NCBI RefSeq assembly: GCF_964204645.1
Contig: NC_134033.1
Location: 3,469,631 to 3,533,630, forward strand
Length of the DNA: 64,000 bases
Reading direction: 5' to 3'
Source of the DNA: Tubulanus polymorphus
Taxonomy: Eukaryota; Nemertea; Palaeonemertea; Tubulaniformes; Tubulanidae
Shown here: positions 45,801 to 58,703 of the stretch, piece by piece
Layout of the letters: each line of letters starts with the position of its first letter
Position numbering within the stretch: the first letter of the stretch is position 1
Made by a program: the position numbers and the translations under genes
Notes under the pieces: model-generated
The model's input: the letters and a program-made list of their open reading frames with translations, nothing else
Databases searched by the model: none
What the model was told of the DNA's origin: nothing

Positions 45801-48800
45801 GCCGACGAAGAAATCGGTCGCCGTGTAAAATTCGGCCGGTTGCGTGCTGTATCGCGGCTGATTCGGTTTCTTCATCTTTCCTCGTTCGAGGAACTTTCCG
45901 CCGATTATACCTGCGAAAAACGGGCGATTGAAATTGTGACTAATTAGCTTAATTAGCGCGTTAATTTCTTTTAGCGACCCGGAATCCAGCAGTTTGACTC
46001 AGGGACCTGACCCCCGACCTGCGGAGTATCAGACATTTTAACGAATTTAAACGGGCAGACGGATGATTGAAATTGGGATTCATTAGTTTAATTAGGGAAT
46101 TAGGGATCCAGTGCTCCTAATTTGTCGTTTAATTTTGACTCAGGGAACTGAGAACAGGGACTATAGGGCAAGCAAATTTTAATTTTCTTGTTCCCCCGAC
46201 CTGCGGAGTACCAGACATATTAGCCAATTCAAAATTTCTTTCCCCCAAAACTCACTAAGCGTATCTTAGGACATTTCTGCAGATTCGAGGTTTATTTTCA
46301 CCTCAACCCACTGACAACACTACATTAATTCACCTTGGTGCGATGTATTAGCAAGTGTAGATGGGTTAAACGACTAAAAAGGTTAAATGATATACCTGAA
46401 TTCCTGACGGGCGGTTCGAACACTTGGACCGTATCGTCGGAAAGGAAGTACGAAATGATAAATCTTCGATCGGCGTCGATCGGCTTGTCGGTGTCCATAC
46501 GCGCGAGGAACCGCATGACGTTGCTGTCCAAACCGTGTCGGTCCATCTGCATGAATTTGATGAAATCGCGTTTCGGCGGTTTCGGAATCAGGCCCTCCGT
46601 CGAGCAGAGCGAGTCCTCCTCGGAGCCGAACCCGTTGTACGGTGGCGTCTGCTTGGTGACCTTCGTACCGCCGCCGCGGCGGTATTCGATCGGCTTGAAC
46701 TCTTCTACAAAAAAAATTGCGCATCTTGAGGGAAAAATTGAAAATATTGATTAAGAAAAATGTTTCAATAGGGCACTCCTAATGTGGCAAACAAGGACCC
46801 ACTGGATTTCGCTAGTGAAAGTATTAGTGAACATATCCGCCAGGTGTCGCTAACGTGCAGTAGGATATCAACTACTGCAGCAATAGAGATTTCCATTTGG
46901 GACAAGTGAGGATCCACTAGGTGTCGCTAGTGTGAATTGGGATATCATCTACTGCGGCCAAATGATTCTATTTGTGCAAGTGAACATCCACCAGGTGTCC
47001 CTTGTGTAGGTAGGTGATTTTTGCGTCGTAGAATATTTACCGATTCCGTATTTAGTTCTGAAGTATTCCCGAGTGAAGGTGTCGCAGTCGCAGATTTTTA
47101 TTTTCCGACCCAAAACGTTCAATTCGACTCCGATCATCAGATCACTGTCTGTGTAGAAATCAGTGTGAACCGCTCCGGTCTACAAGGTGAAAATAGAATA
47201 TTTGAGAAACGAAGGATACATTCAGGATTATAGATACAATTTTATTAATCAAAATCCGGACATCAAGGTACACCGCTTTAGTGCGTCTACACTGCGGCGC
47301 AGTGTATCGTAAGTAACTAATATTTCACTATGTTTAGGTGCTGTCATCTTTCAATAGAGATAGAAACTATGAATCAATAATAACATCCATACACCGTGGT
47401 GCGATGTACTAGCAAAGTCCATCACTGATTCATACACCGCGCTGCGGTGTAGACACACTGAAAGGGTTAACTTAAAAAGTTGAATCTTTAAATCCCAACT
47501 GTGAAACTCTACCCCCGGAGTCTGTGCCTTCTTTAGCGAATAACGTGCCTACCTTTAAACTATCTAGGATGTACCGTCCGCCTTGTCCCATCGGACCGAA
47601 CACGTTCAGGACGGTGCGATTAGTCTGAACGCCCGGTTGTTTCAGATTTAGCACGTGTTTCGGTAATTTGCCGCGTCTGACAAACATCGGCGCCGCGTCG
47701 CGCCCCGAATTCGGGTAAATTACCTGAAATTTAAAGCGACAAATGATTAAAATTCTTATAAAATATATTTGACCAGCTTTTTCCCTGACTATTCCCTGAT
47801 ATGCACGATGTTTTCCCTGACTTGTAAGTTGTTTTCCCTGACTTGATTTGCTAAGAATCCGATCAATTAACGCAGTCAAATATGTAAAACATAGACTGAA
47901 ACTATTTGATTTTACGCGCGATCTAGAAATCTCTACAAATTTCCCTGATTTTAAGCTTCTTTTTTTCACAAAATCCCCATAGCGTAGGCTATGTTATGAG
48001 AAACCCTAGAGCGCGACTCGTACCTCTCTGATTTCGATGGTGTCGTCTGCCAGGAAATAATGTAGGACCATTTCGCGAAGGTCGCCGAACATGGAATCGG
48101 TGTCGTCCCAAATACAGTAGAATCTCAACACGAGACGATCATAATTGAGGAACTGTTTCAACGTGTCGTGTTTCTCGTACGGACGCAACGGCTGCATACT
48201 CTCATCCATCTGAAATGAGAAGATGACAATTATTACTTAAGATCAGTCCGAGCTCATTTCAGTTTCATAACCAATCTAACATCTTAAGACCAGTCTAAGC
48301 TCATTTTGGTTCTATAACCAATCTAACAACTTTAGACCAGTCTAAACTCATTTTGGTTCTATAATCAATCTAACAACTTAAGACCAGTCTTAAGTCATTT
48401 TAGTTCTATAACCAATCTCCCAAATTGTAGACCAGTCTAAGATCATTTTGGCTCTATACCAAGTCTAACAACTTAAGACCAGTCTAAGATCATTTTGGTT
48501 CTATAGCTAATCTAACAACTTAAGACCAGTCTTAAGCTTATTTTGGTTCTATAACCAATCTAACAATTTGAGACCAGCCTAAGCTCATTTTGGTTCTATA
48601 ACCAATCTAACAACTTAAGACCAGTCTAAGCTCATTTTGGTTCTGTAGTCAATCAAACAACTTAAGACCAGTCTAAGCTCATTTTGGTTCTGTAGTCAAT
48701 CAAACAACTCTAGACCAGTCTTGGCTCATTTTGGTTCTATAAACCAATCTAAGCAATCTAACAAAGTGAAGACCAGTCTGACTGTGCACAATCAAGCCTT

Positions 48801-51627
48801 GAATTTAAGACCATTCCATTTAAGTTCAACACAAACCATTTTCATGATTCAAGAACAGTCTCAGAGGCTTGGACTTAGCTGTAAATGTGCAATTGGCCTC
48901 GATAGATCATATGATACTCGGGGCTTACGCAGACGGTACTTACGCATTTCCTGTAGCTCGTATAGGGGTCGCCGGGAGTGCTGCTCGGCGCGTTCACGCG
49001 AACTCCGAGTTTCTTCAGGAAGTTGTATGTGAACTCGTCGCAGCCGGTGAGTTTAAACGTTCGTCCGTACATCGCTAATTCCGAACCGACGTTGAAATCG
49101 TCGACGTTGTAGAACTCGTCGTCGTTCGGTGGTGGTCGCATGATTTTGTGTCGACGAATCAGAGTTCCTGAAACACGGAATATTTCGGAAATTTAAAAAA
49201 AAAAAAAAACCTGGTGACCACCCCTAAATCTGCAACCCTGCTATCGGACCAAACATTTTCAAAGATCAATATTTTGAACCTTCGGGTAAAAATCCAGTTT
49301 CATCAAAATTCCAATTCTTAAAGAAACTCAATTCATCTATAAATTCGTTTATCAGATTTTTTTCTAGAATTGACAACAAGCTTTCTCTTAAAAAGTAGCT
49401 CCATCAAGTAATTCACCCTATGACATCATCAAGTCACTCAATTTAAAAATTTATCTACTCATTTCACTACAGATTAGTCATTCCTGGATGGAGTTTTCAA
49501 GGAGGAAATTTTAAATTTCGAGGAAGCGTCTGCACCACTTTCATATCCTAATTACAGTAGACTCCTTTTAAATTGGTACTGTTTATCTCGGTAAACTGTT
49601 TATCCTTAGCACTACTGAACTCTGCTTCTAGAATATGGTACCGGTGGCTAATTGGGTAAAAACAAATCCTGGTTTCAAACTGTACTGATTGAGACGATAC
49701 CGTAGTTTACAGTAGGCCTACAACTACAAACATCTCTATGCTTAAAATTGAAAGTTGTAAAGAAGTTTCATACGATTTGCTAGAATTAAAGTTGTTTCAA
49801 GTGACCTTTTAAAACATTCCCTGTTTAGAAGGAGTTTTCAAAGGAATCAAGGAGTCTTATGGATCCTGCCTGATAGATCACGGTTTGGGGTTTCCAGTAG
49901 TCAGGCCAGGGTAAAAAGGAGTACTAAGAAAGACTTTTTCAACAATTTTTGACCCAAAAAGAGGGACTTTTTGACTCAGAAAGAAATACTTCCCAGTAAA
50001 ATGGTGGTCCTTATAGCGAAGCATTTTCGCAATGCCTATGCCGGAATACTAATGTCTATTTCAACCTGACTTGAGAGCATTCCAGGTGGCTTAGCTCAGT
50101 CAGTTTTGGTAGTACATACCTTATTAAGGTCTCACTACGACCAGAAAGGACTGGCAGAGGACCTAAAACATTGTTTTTTAATCCATTTTATTCTGTATTG
50201 AAGGATATCACAAAAGTCTGCATTGAAAGGGGTTCATGAGAGAAATAAGACTCCATGATTTGAAAGTTTAACAATATGTTTCCATGCCAGCAACTGAAGT
50301 TTGGTATGTAGGCATGGAAAGGTTTGTCCAAACTTTTTCCAAAAGAAGGACTTGGAAGCACCGCTGGAAAGGGAAATTTTATTTTCGTAGAACCCCTACC
50401 TTGCGGTACGCCGCTGTTTTTGATGCGCGGTTCGATCACCTGAATCGAGTCGTCCTCGAGGTAGAAGTATATCTTACAGCCGCGTACGCGGTACTGTTCC
50501 TCGCGTTTCTCGTTGACGCCCTCCTGGAAGTACGCGTCGAAGCACAACACCTGTCGATCGAACGCGACCCACGCCGGCAGATCGGCGCCTTCGCCGCGCG
50601 GGAACACGCTGCTCTTCGGTTTCAGTTTCTGCCCGGGTAACGGCTCGCCGCCGATGCCCGGCTTCTCGGCGCCGACCATCATCGGCACCTCGTTGCGGTA
50701 GTCGAATTGTTGCGATTTGTGGAATTTCTGTTTTCCGAGCTGGAAAAGATTTAAAACCGTGTAATAATAATAATAATAATAATAATTGTCATTTATAACG
50801 CGCAAGTATCATTTGACAGTTCAAATGCGCTTTCCGAGGGTTAATGGTATGCTGCATGGAACAAAGTTGTTTTGAGACTGGGTCTTGAAGCTATTGAGGT
50901 CGAGAGATATCTATCTAATAAGATAAAAACCCACTATCTACAGATTAAAAGAATTTAAAAACAAGAATTTATTTATAAATTCTTGAATTTATTATATTAT
51001 TCAATCAAATCCGTACTTAGACATTAAATGGTGAGATTGCGCGTAACAAAATACGTAAAATAGGTCTGAAATAGGTATAGGGCCTAGAGATGAACAATCC
51101 CAATTCGATACACAGGGTTAGTGTCTGGTAAGCAGACGGTTGTTAAAGCAGTCGCTTTCATTGTTCTGATAAATTGAACTGCTTTAACTGGCTAAAAATT
51201 AGGTCTAGAGCCGTTGCGTTAGCCTAATTCAATTTGTGGAGCGACCAGTTTAGGTGTCCCCAATGGTTATGTACCTAATCTAACCATAACACTATTCTTT
51301 AATAACACTAGCGCCACACAGGTAAGGTGACCCAAACTGCAGACCCAATTTGCTGCAACTTTCTCCTCAATTCGATCTGAACGGCCGAAATCATTGATCT
51401 CGAATAGGCCCTATAAAGAAGATACGCGTGATCTGATACTGCACATATTCCTTCTACGTCTATCAATCGTACTACTTGGACGGGACCACAATCGACTCGG
51501 TCAACTTTTCCTCATCCGATCCAGTGTGATGATGTGAATAATGAATGAAATTGAAAGAAATGGATTGAATTACAATTTTACTTACGTTGCCATTGAAGAC
51601 ATTTCCAGGTAAAAGTGGCAACGCCAT
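42889..51627 (-). CDS. EFHC2: EF-hand domain-containing protein 2, three DM10 domains (complete, 11 exons)
   Basis: EFHC2 is a microtubule inner protein of ciliary doublets. Exons on the minus strand: 51627-51586, 50739-50400, 49167-48944, 48209-48024, 47723-47553, 47179-47041, 46704-46396, 45910-45714, 45164-44833, 44289-44197, 43084-42889. All junctions have GT/AG sites and matching phases; the sum is 2229 nt, 742 residues, against about 749 in human. It opens MALPLLPGN like the vertebrate protein. DM10 domains lie at about 75-180 ([14 protein letters not shown]), 220-365 ([15 protein letters not shown]) and 420-535 ([26 protein letters not shown]). The EF-hand-like region in exon 9 has loop [12 protein letters not shown], with Arg and Gln at positions where Ca2+ ligands are usual, so binding is doubtful. 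The stop follows LKDMSC. Introns are loaded with minisatellites, a MITE and half a foldback. Assignment is by strong resemblance to EFHC2 rather than EFHC1. Confidence 0.95.
43137..43640. repeat. Tandem repeat, unit about 165 bp, three copies, EFHC2 intron 10
   Basis: Units start near 43137, 43299 and 43457 with CAAAATCCAGTGTAAAACTA and contain GGGTGCGATCTAAGCACTTG and GGGCTAGTGCAATTTTACGT. A C-tract follows at about 43721. Confidence 0.95.
44370..44805. repeat. Degenerate TGATGTCATAGGGGGA repeats in EFHC2 intron 9
   Basis: Five or more copies of (A)TGATGTCATAGGGGGAAT..ATGGAGGCAGCCAT-type sequence. Same core as in the WD40/SOCS and agmatinase introns. Confidence 0.8.
46790..47012. repeat. 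GTGTCGCTAGTGTGCAGTAGG-family tandem repeat in EFHC2 intron 6
   Basis: About three degenerate units containing CCAGGTGTCGCTAACGTGCA, AGTAGGATATCAACTACTGC and CAAGTGAGGATCCACTAGG. Related to 7205-7690. Confidence 0.75.
47264..47466. mobile_element. piggyBac-type MITE in EFHC2 intron 5, internally deleted
   Basis: Palindromes of the CACCGCGCTGCGGTG type and the right terminus ACTGAAAGGG followed by TTAA near 47467. About 200 bp. Confidence 0.75.
48240..48790. repeat. About 46-bp minisatellite, 10-12 copies, EFHC2 intron 3
   Basis: Units of AAGACCAGTCTAAGCTCATT, TTGGTTCTATAACCAATCTA and ACAACTT. Reverse complement of the 37395-37690 array. Confidence 0.95.
50049..50320. mobile_element. Half copy of the 500-bp foldback, beside EFHC2 exon 2
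   Basis: Starts CTAATGTCTATTTCAACCTG and ends past the loop (CAACTGAAGTTTGGTATG). It lies about 80 bp from the exon 2 donor. Confidence 0.85.
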
Positions 51628-53197
51628 GATGATGACCTGTTTGTTTAACTAGCGAGCTACTGTACTGTCTATCTCTGAAGCAGCCCGATTCTCGGAGAAA
51701 AAGGCTGGCGGGCGGTGTTTGTGTGTCACGATTAAAGCTGTTCCAACCAAAACAGGACTTGATCTTTACACGGTTGCCTAGGACGCCGGTGCTACTTTCT
51801 CGCGTCACTAAGGAGAACTATTTCGAAACAGACTTTCAGATTTCGAGCGAGTTCACCGCTCAAAATTCATCGAAATATCCCAATTCGAGAATCATCAAAT
51901 AAATCTGATCATAATTACTAGTAAAATGAGATTAATTTCTAGAAAAAATGAAAACCCGATCGCGCACGGATATATTAGTTCATTGAATTGCCGGAAGACG
52001 GTGCTCATAACGAGGAAATGGTTTTTTATTACATCCACTACACGATTAAAAGGCGATTAAAAGGTTAGATTATCGTTAAGCACCGATTTTTTTCGCTTTT
52101 TAACACGAAATATTTATCCCATATATATTCTTCCGTCATTATTCGTAAGTATTTTCCATTGTCAATTTGTGAAATTAGTCAGAAATTCAATTTTACCGAG
52201 TCGTAGGCCTATTTTCAATCAAAAAAGTCAAATTACAAATCAACTAACATTATTGTTACGAATTTATCTTCGATACAAGATCGATCCTAGTGAAAATGAA
52301 CGATGACGTCGAAGATGGAAAGAGGCGTCGATCCTTGCCAGAAACAAGCCTGTGCAATACAATATTGTCTCCAAAGTGAGTCTAATTAAATTGTAGTCAA
52401 ACATTTAACAGTCCTGTTTTTGGAAAGGACACTTCCACGATGATCATGATCAATGTGTCGTGTTCCATTCATTCACGTCCATCAAATTTTTTGGAGTGCC
52501 CTTTTTTGTCAACGGATATAATTTGGTATACATTTCACAGTGGGGGAGTACGCTCAGGCCTTTTTTTAATTACTTGTCTTACGGGCTCCGCTGTCGCAAT
52601 TTGCCTAAAACGCCAATAAACCAAAGACTACTATATAGCTAGAAGTAGTTTACATTTATTTCCAACGCCGTTGAACAAAAACGTATTGCTGTAAAAATTC
52701 CTCGTGTATTTATTGTGTATTCAGTTGTTCCGATTCCAATACCCTGGATAGGCCTATAACGAACCACTAGTTATTAACGGACACATTTCCCTTTCCCATG
52801 CAGTATAATTGTACGATTTTTTTTAGATTTTATTTTTTCCTCCTTCTCCTTTGGAAATAAAAGGGTATTAAATAGTTTTATTTTGATTTTTTTTTCTTCT
52901 CCTTCGAAAATGTTTGACAAAGACTGGGGAAAGGTTTTTTAAAGATTTTTTTATTTCCTCCTACCGAATTTTAAGAAACTAATACCGTAAGACAAGTTAT
53001 TAGAAAAAAGGGCCTTAATCAGGCCCGTAGCCAGCCTTGTCTTCAGGGGGGAACATTTTTCTATGAAGTGGAACATTTTATAAGTAACCCACGCTAATAT
53101 TGGGTTTCTGGGGAAAATAAATTCGTGCAGAAAATTTTCGAAGTATGCCAAGATTTACTTTACTTTACAAAAAAATTGTTCTCGTTTGCGGTTTTAG
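51628..53197. other. Intergenic region; candidate first exon at 52296-52375 (+)
   Basis: EFHC2 starts at 51627 on the other strand. At 52296 an ATG opens MNDDVEDGKRRRSLPETSL and reaches a donor AAA|GTGAGT at 52375 in phase 2. It could be the original 5' exon of the WD40/SOCS copy downstream, but joining it to 53198 meets a stop at once. The rest is AT-rich without genes. Confidence 0.35.
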
Positions 53198-53912
53198 ATC
53201 ACAGTTATAAAGAAGAGAAATGCTCGGCGATTATTCGCGAAATGGAAAAATGCTGCGCGAAAACCGCCGAGAGAAGAGCGACGTCGATTTGCTGTTCCGG
53301 GTTTCAAAAACGAATTCAGCATCGAAAACGCTAAGGAGGAACGATTACGAATTTCCTCGACGCTTTTTCCCCCGAAATCGTTGATAATGGGCGTAGGGGC
53401 ATCGAAGGAGCCGGTTCTCACGTTCGAGAAATGCGAAACGGATATTTTCATCCCGCACAAAAAGTACCGGCCGTTTCCGTTCGAACTGCGCAGTCGACGG
53501 CGAACTATTTGTACCAAATTCAGACCGACGCCTCCGCAGAAAGGTAACAACTTGGCTTCTACCGTTTATCACGTTCAAACGTTTTGATAGCGATATTCCC
53601 GATTCGACGAATCGATTTCAGATTCGCCGAATGGTCGGACGGAAGATTTTATGTGCGACGTTGTTTGCTAGTTCGTTCCGGGTTCGGACGACGAACTCGT
53701 AAGTTCTGGAGTGTTTAGAACGAATCCCAGGAGGGCGGTGCCGATGACCCGTGCGGGGTTCGCCTGTAGATGGATTCTCGCATCGACTACAGGTAATATG
53801 GCAGTGGAGATTGTCAGATGCACCGTGATCGGAAAAAAGTTACCCGTATGGGACCGTTCGTTAAGTAAGCACGCAAGCCCTAGGTAGGCAAAAGCGTACG
53901 ATCTGCGTACAA

Positions 53913-54240
53913 AACTCTAATGTCTATTTCAACCTGACCTGAGAGCGTTCCGGGTGGCCTCGCTCATTTTTGGTAGTACATACCTGATAAAGGGTTTGTA
54001 GGACCAGAAAGGACAGGCAGTCGACCTAAATCATCATTTTTTAATCCATTTGAAACTGTATTGAAGGATATCCAAAAAGACTGCACTGAAAGGGGTTAAA
54101 TGAAGAGAAGTGACTCCATGATTTGAAAGATTAACAATATGTTTCCATGCCTACACACCAAACTTCAGTTGGTAGACATGGAGACATATCGTTAAACTTT
54201 CAAATCATCGAGTCTCTTTTCTCTCATGAACCCCTTGCAA
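53913..54240. mobile_element. Partial copy of the 500-bp foldback within the WD40/SOCS pseudogene
   Basis: Full left arm from CTAATGTCTATTTCAACCTG, the loop (CACCAAACTTCAGTTGGTAG) and the start of the right arm. The distal right arm is missing. Confidence 0.85.
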
Positions 54241-54574
54241 TAAAGTCATGTTACCCAGGATTGACTGTTAAGATTAACAATGCCAGACTTAATCTCTCGA
54301 TGAGATCTTCCTGACCAATTACTTATTGGGACCAGGTCACAGCAGCCACTTCTTTGAAAGCATAATATTTCGCTTTCTTCCTTTTACTTCTCAGATTATC
54401 ATGTCGGTGAGCTTCTGGGCCATCGGTCCTTTATTGACATTACCCTAGAAAATATGCACTACATGTATTATACTCTTTCGTGATTCTATGCTTTTATTCT
54501 GCTATTGTAATATTTTTGTGCTCCTTTTCATATACCGGTAGTGTGGTTATCTATGACGTGTACTCCTTGGAAAG

Positions 54575-54850
54575 TCTCTCGAACCCTATAACCCTCTGGA
54601 AAAACACCTTTGAAAACAAAACCCTCACCCTCTCAAAACCCCAGCTCTAGAAAGCTTGAACCCCTCGAAACCCTAGACCTCTTACCCCCTCCGAAAAACC
54701 TACCTCCCTAGAACCTCGACCCTCTCGAAGCCCTAACCTTGTAGAAAACCTCAATCTCTCGAAAACCTAACCCCTCTGAAAGCAAACCCTCTCGAAACCC
54801 TCGGCGTCTAAGAACCATAACCCTCTAGGAACCCTCGACCATCTTGAAAT
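54575..54850. repeat. Degenerate ACCCTCTCGAAA repeats
   Basis: About a dozen copies of (A)CCCTCTCGAAAACCCT-type sequence, 18-24 bp apart, in the pseudogene intron before exon c. Confidence 0.75.
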
Positions 54851-56099
54851 TGTTAGTTTTGCAGAATAGCACAATACGTGTAGCAACAAATACTACGATT
54901 TATTTCTCTTCCTGCTAATCATTAATATCGCTGCTTTGCAGCTATATTTAGGGTTTCTGCTGCGTTCGCTGAAACCCTATTTGTTATTCTGCATATTATT
55001 ATTATTATTATTATCATTCTATTTTTCACGCTGCATCTTACTGAAAGAATATAGTGCGATACACTGTCCGGGACCTGTAACCCATGGGCGTCAGTCACTA
55101 CCACTTCATCCGAACGGCGAATTCGTCTGCCACATCCGCGATTATGAGATCTGCGTTCACATCTGGAGACGGGCGCGCTCAATAAGCGAGAACGCTCGAC
55201 GAATTTCGACCGCTATCGCGGTTCATTCTGTGCCGTGTCGCCGAACGGCGCGTACCTAGCGTTGATCTGTGATCCTGGCGTTCATTTTTGGATCGTGGTC
55301 GTCGAGAAACCCTCGAGAAAGTTCCGAGTCGTCGGTCGCGTGCGAAGGCACGAAATCAATCGCGGCTGCTGCAATTGTAAGTGGTCGCCGGATAGTCAGT
55401 TCATCGCCTTTACCTCAATTGACGATAACATATCTCTCGTCGATTGTCGCGATAAAAAACGCCCCGCGCTGTATTTGAACGTCGTCGATGATTTCGAAAA
55501 ATTCGATGGTCGAATTGCGAACCCGCGAGCGTTCGACTTCGATCCGAAATCGGCGCATTCGGTTTTGGCGTTCGCGACGCGCGGCGACGTCAGTAAACTC
55601 CACGTTTACGATGTCGACGAGAAAGCGGTCGTTCGGTCGACGGTATTGACGGCAGACGAATACGTCGACGAAGAAGAGGTCGAGCTTTCAAAATATGGAC
55701 TATCGATCTCATTACGATACAGTCACAGCGGATATGTAATCGCCGTCACGCTCGGATTGCGAATTCAGATTTTAAACGCGAGTGATTTATATCCTGGACG
55801 GTATCGCGCAGGATAACGGCGGCTACGTTCGACAGCAGATGTCAGAGCTTTACCCGATTACTCGAGAATTTTCGTTCAGCCAATTCGACGAGTACCTGGC
55901 GGTTTCGTCGACGGACGGGTTCATACGCGTTTGGCAGTTGGACGCGGATTTGAATTTGCAAAATATGTGTCGTAAGGTGATCCTGGCGAGCACGTATTAC
56001 GATCAAGTGAAATTTTTACCGATACCCGATCGTTTGAAGTTGTATCTTCTGCAAATACCGGACTGGGCGGCGGCCCGCGACGCTGAAGCTTATCTATGA

Positions 56100-58703
56100 G
56101 ATGTGATATTTGTGATTATCCCGAAGAATACAATACGCTTACCTTTGCCGCCAACTGACAGATAATTCCGTGGTGGTCTACCAGGTGTCGCCAGTAGTTA
56201 CTTAGTTACCGGCGTGCCACCAGCTTTCCCGCTAGATGGCGTGCGAAACAGTGCGACAACCCCGTCAAAATTGAGTTCATTTTCAATCAGCTTTCATCTA
56301 GATTTTTAGCCTCCCTCATCAGCAATTAGGCAAATCACTCCTCTTGATAAACTCAGATGATCTTAAGGTTCATATTTAAGGTAGTTTTTACTGATCACCA
56401 TTCAAAGAATTTGAGAAATTATGGACAGACTTTAATCGAATATGAGAGAAAATCCGGCAGTTGTTGTCTGAGTGCACACTAGCGAACCTGGTGAATCCTC
56501 GCTTGCCACGGTCGAACGTAGAGTCCTCATTGCTTCAACATATCGGCTAGTTTTGGTGTCATTAACCGTTACTTGGGAATAGAGGATTCCGCTTGTTACA
56601 AGCGATGATCCACCAGGTGTTTACTCGGCTTTGTCAATTCATTTCTTTTATCATATTGCCTTTCATGAATTCTAATTTTATTTTCAATGACTTTGTTTTT
56701 TGTCAATTCGTGTCACGATATACAGTACAATGTACAAGAAAATATGACACGTTATTTTTTGTTGAAAATGATCTTAGTTTAGATTTGTTTCGTTGTCAAC
56801 GACAATTAATGCAACCTTTTAGGACCGATGTTGCGTACACTCAATGTAGTTTACTTATAGATCGATGGATGGCGGTTGTGTACCGGTAATTTCTATGAAC
56901 CACGTGACCATCCGAGAAGTCGATGGTTTGAATAAGGTGTGATATTCGGTTGTCGGGGTATGAAAAGATAGAAATTTGGGAACCTTATCGAAGTCGTGTC
57001 ATTTATTTACGATTGTTGGAAGAAATGCATGGATGCAATGATAGGTATGCATTACTCCGAAAGAACTTTCATTTGCTCAATATCCGCACACTGTGGATAT
57101 GACGTCGAGTAACGAGTGAGTTCGCGCATTCTATTTACCGGCTTCTGTACGAGATTCAATAAGGGATCATTCATTTATTACGTTTGCATTATAAACTGGC
57201 CCATGGGTCACAAAAATTGACTTTTCGCTTGAGTGGTAAGACATATTCGTGAATTTTTTTTTGAAGGTAGCCAGCCCTTGATCTCAAGTACCGGGATCCA
57301 TGAGGGGAGGGGAGGTGTACGTGCAATTGTGTACTGTTATGCTGAATGTATATGAAAAACTGTTATATGCTACTGTGGCAATCGAGGATTCTACGTTTGG
57401 CAGGCGAGGATCCGCCAGGTTCGCTATTAGAACTCGGTTTACCGCGCTCCAATTCCTCTATATTTCAGTTAAATTCGAATCAACTTTTCTCGTTAATAAA
57501 TCATTACTTATAAAACTATACCATACGTCACGCTCATTGAACGTCAATCTTATATCTATTCGATGACTTGATATGATACTATTTCGATTTGGGAGCCTAA
57601 AAGTCCAGTTCAAAGATCATAAAAAATGAACTAATTTAACGGACGTTGGGACGACTGGTTTTTGGACACGAAATTATAATTTGGGTTCAACCGCTTTTTC
57701 ATACGTTTCAAATGTCAAAGAATTGGTCCGTAGTTATGATGAACTTTTAAAGGGACTCCTGGTTGTCGCGAGTCCGCTGTATTTCAGACGATTCTAGGAC
57801 AAAAAACCCCATATTCTCACGCATTATCCTCCGTCATTCGTTTCTGGCCTTACTATTTACCGCAATATTTACCAGGTAGGGCCACGCGCTATTGTTTAGA
57901 ATTGTATACAATGGGAGCTTTTGAAGCGAAATCAATTCGAACACCTATTGCTTATTACGGCCCTGATGGAGAACCCACACAACTATGGAACTGAATCTAG
58001 AGTTAGATTAAACCCAGACATGTGTGGAACTTGGTCTAGAGTCAAGTTAAACCCACACAACAATAGCTGTCGCAATGGAGGATTCCACCTGTGGTTATAG
58101 AAGATTCACCAGGCGTCGCTAGTGTGCAGTAGGACACGAACTACTGTGGCAATAGAGGATTCACAAGGCGTCGCTAGTGTGCAGTAGGACATGAACTACT
58201 GTTTCAATAGAGGATTCACCAGGCGTCGCTAGTGTGCAGTAGGACATGCACTACTGTTGCAATAGAGGATTCACCAGGCGTCGCTAGTGTGCAGTAGGAC
58301 ATGAACTACTGTTGCAATAGTGGATTCACCAGGCGTCGCTAGTGTGCATCATGCAGGCTTCCTATTTCTAACTCAATGTAGCCCACGGACACTTTTATAG
58401 TGACAACTAATTTTCACTACAATCGACGTTTCAGATCATTTAACATTGTTAGTTGAAGGTTACTTTAAGATATATTCTCTCATAAAAGGTACCGGGCAAC
58501 AACATCAATCGAAAAATTTACCATTTATTCAAATTCATGCGTTCGATTATCAAAATTCAATCGCGTCACTCGAGAATTCATTGTGAAATTTGAAATCACG
58601 AAAAAAACGCATCGCTAAAAACGCATCGCAGTAAAAAGCTTGCGCCGCGTCATAGAGCTGCATAAGACGCGTTCACCTCCGGAGAAGACGTCCGGAAACT
58701 AAG
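56100..58703. other. Spacer upstream of the PAN-domain gene
   Basis: No supported gene. It begins with the duplicated 3' flank of the WD40/SOCS gene (to about 56215) and has single degenerate units of the GTGTCGCTAG repeat family near 56480-56620 and 57375-57425. The open frames at 56593-56889 and 57300-57566 lack recognisable features. Confidence 0.5.
58075..58350. repeat. About 55-bp tandem repeat, five copies
   Basis: Units of AGGATTCACCAGGCGTCGCT, AGTGTGCAGTAGGACATGAA and CTACTGTTGCAATAG. A shortened version of the 7205-7690 family. Confidence 0.95.

Larger units (their letters stand above)
53198..56099 (+). pseudogene. WD40/SOCS-box pseudogene (inverted duplicate of 15843-19226)
   Basis: The three exon equivalents are in the same order as in the intact gene: exon a 53198-53543 (ATG at 53387, again MGVxxSK; IFIPHKKYRPFP conserved), exon b 53622-53792 and exon c 55055-56099. 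Splice sites are mostly kept. Lesions: a premature TAG at 53669-53671 in exon b, where the intact gene has GAG between C and F; loss of an early part of exon b; a 1-bp deletion near 55165 in exon c; and an 11-bp deletion at 55781 between GCGA repeats. The SOCS tail (MCRKVILAS, LPIPDRLKLYLL) survives. The 3' flank also matches that of the intact gene. Divergence is modest, so loss is fairly recent. A shortened product from exon c alone cannot be excluded. Confidence 0.85.

Noticed and set aside
53194-53578. Minus-strand frames over the WD40/SOCS pseudogene exon a
   Set aside because: Shadows of the plus-strand exon, which is matched by the intact gene.
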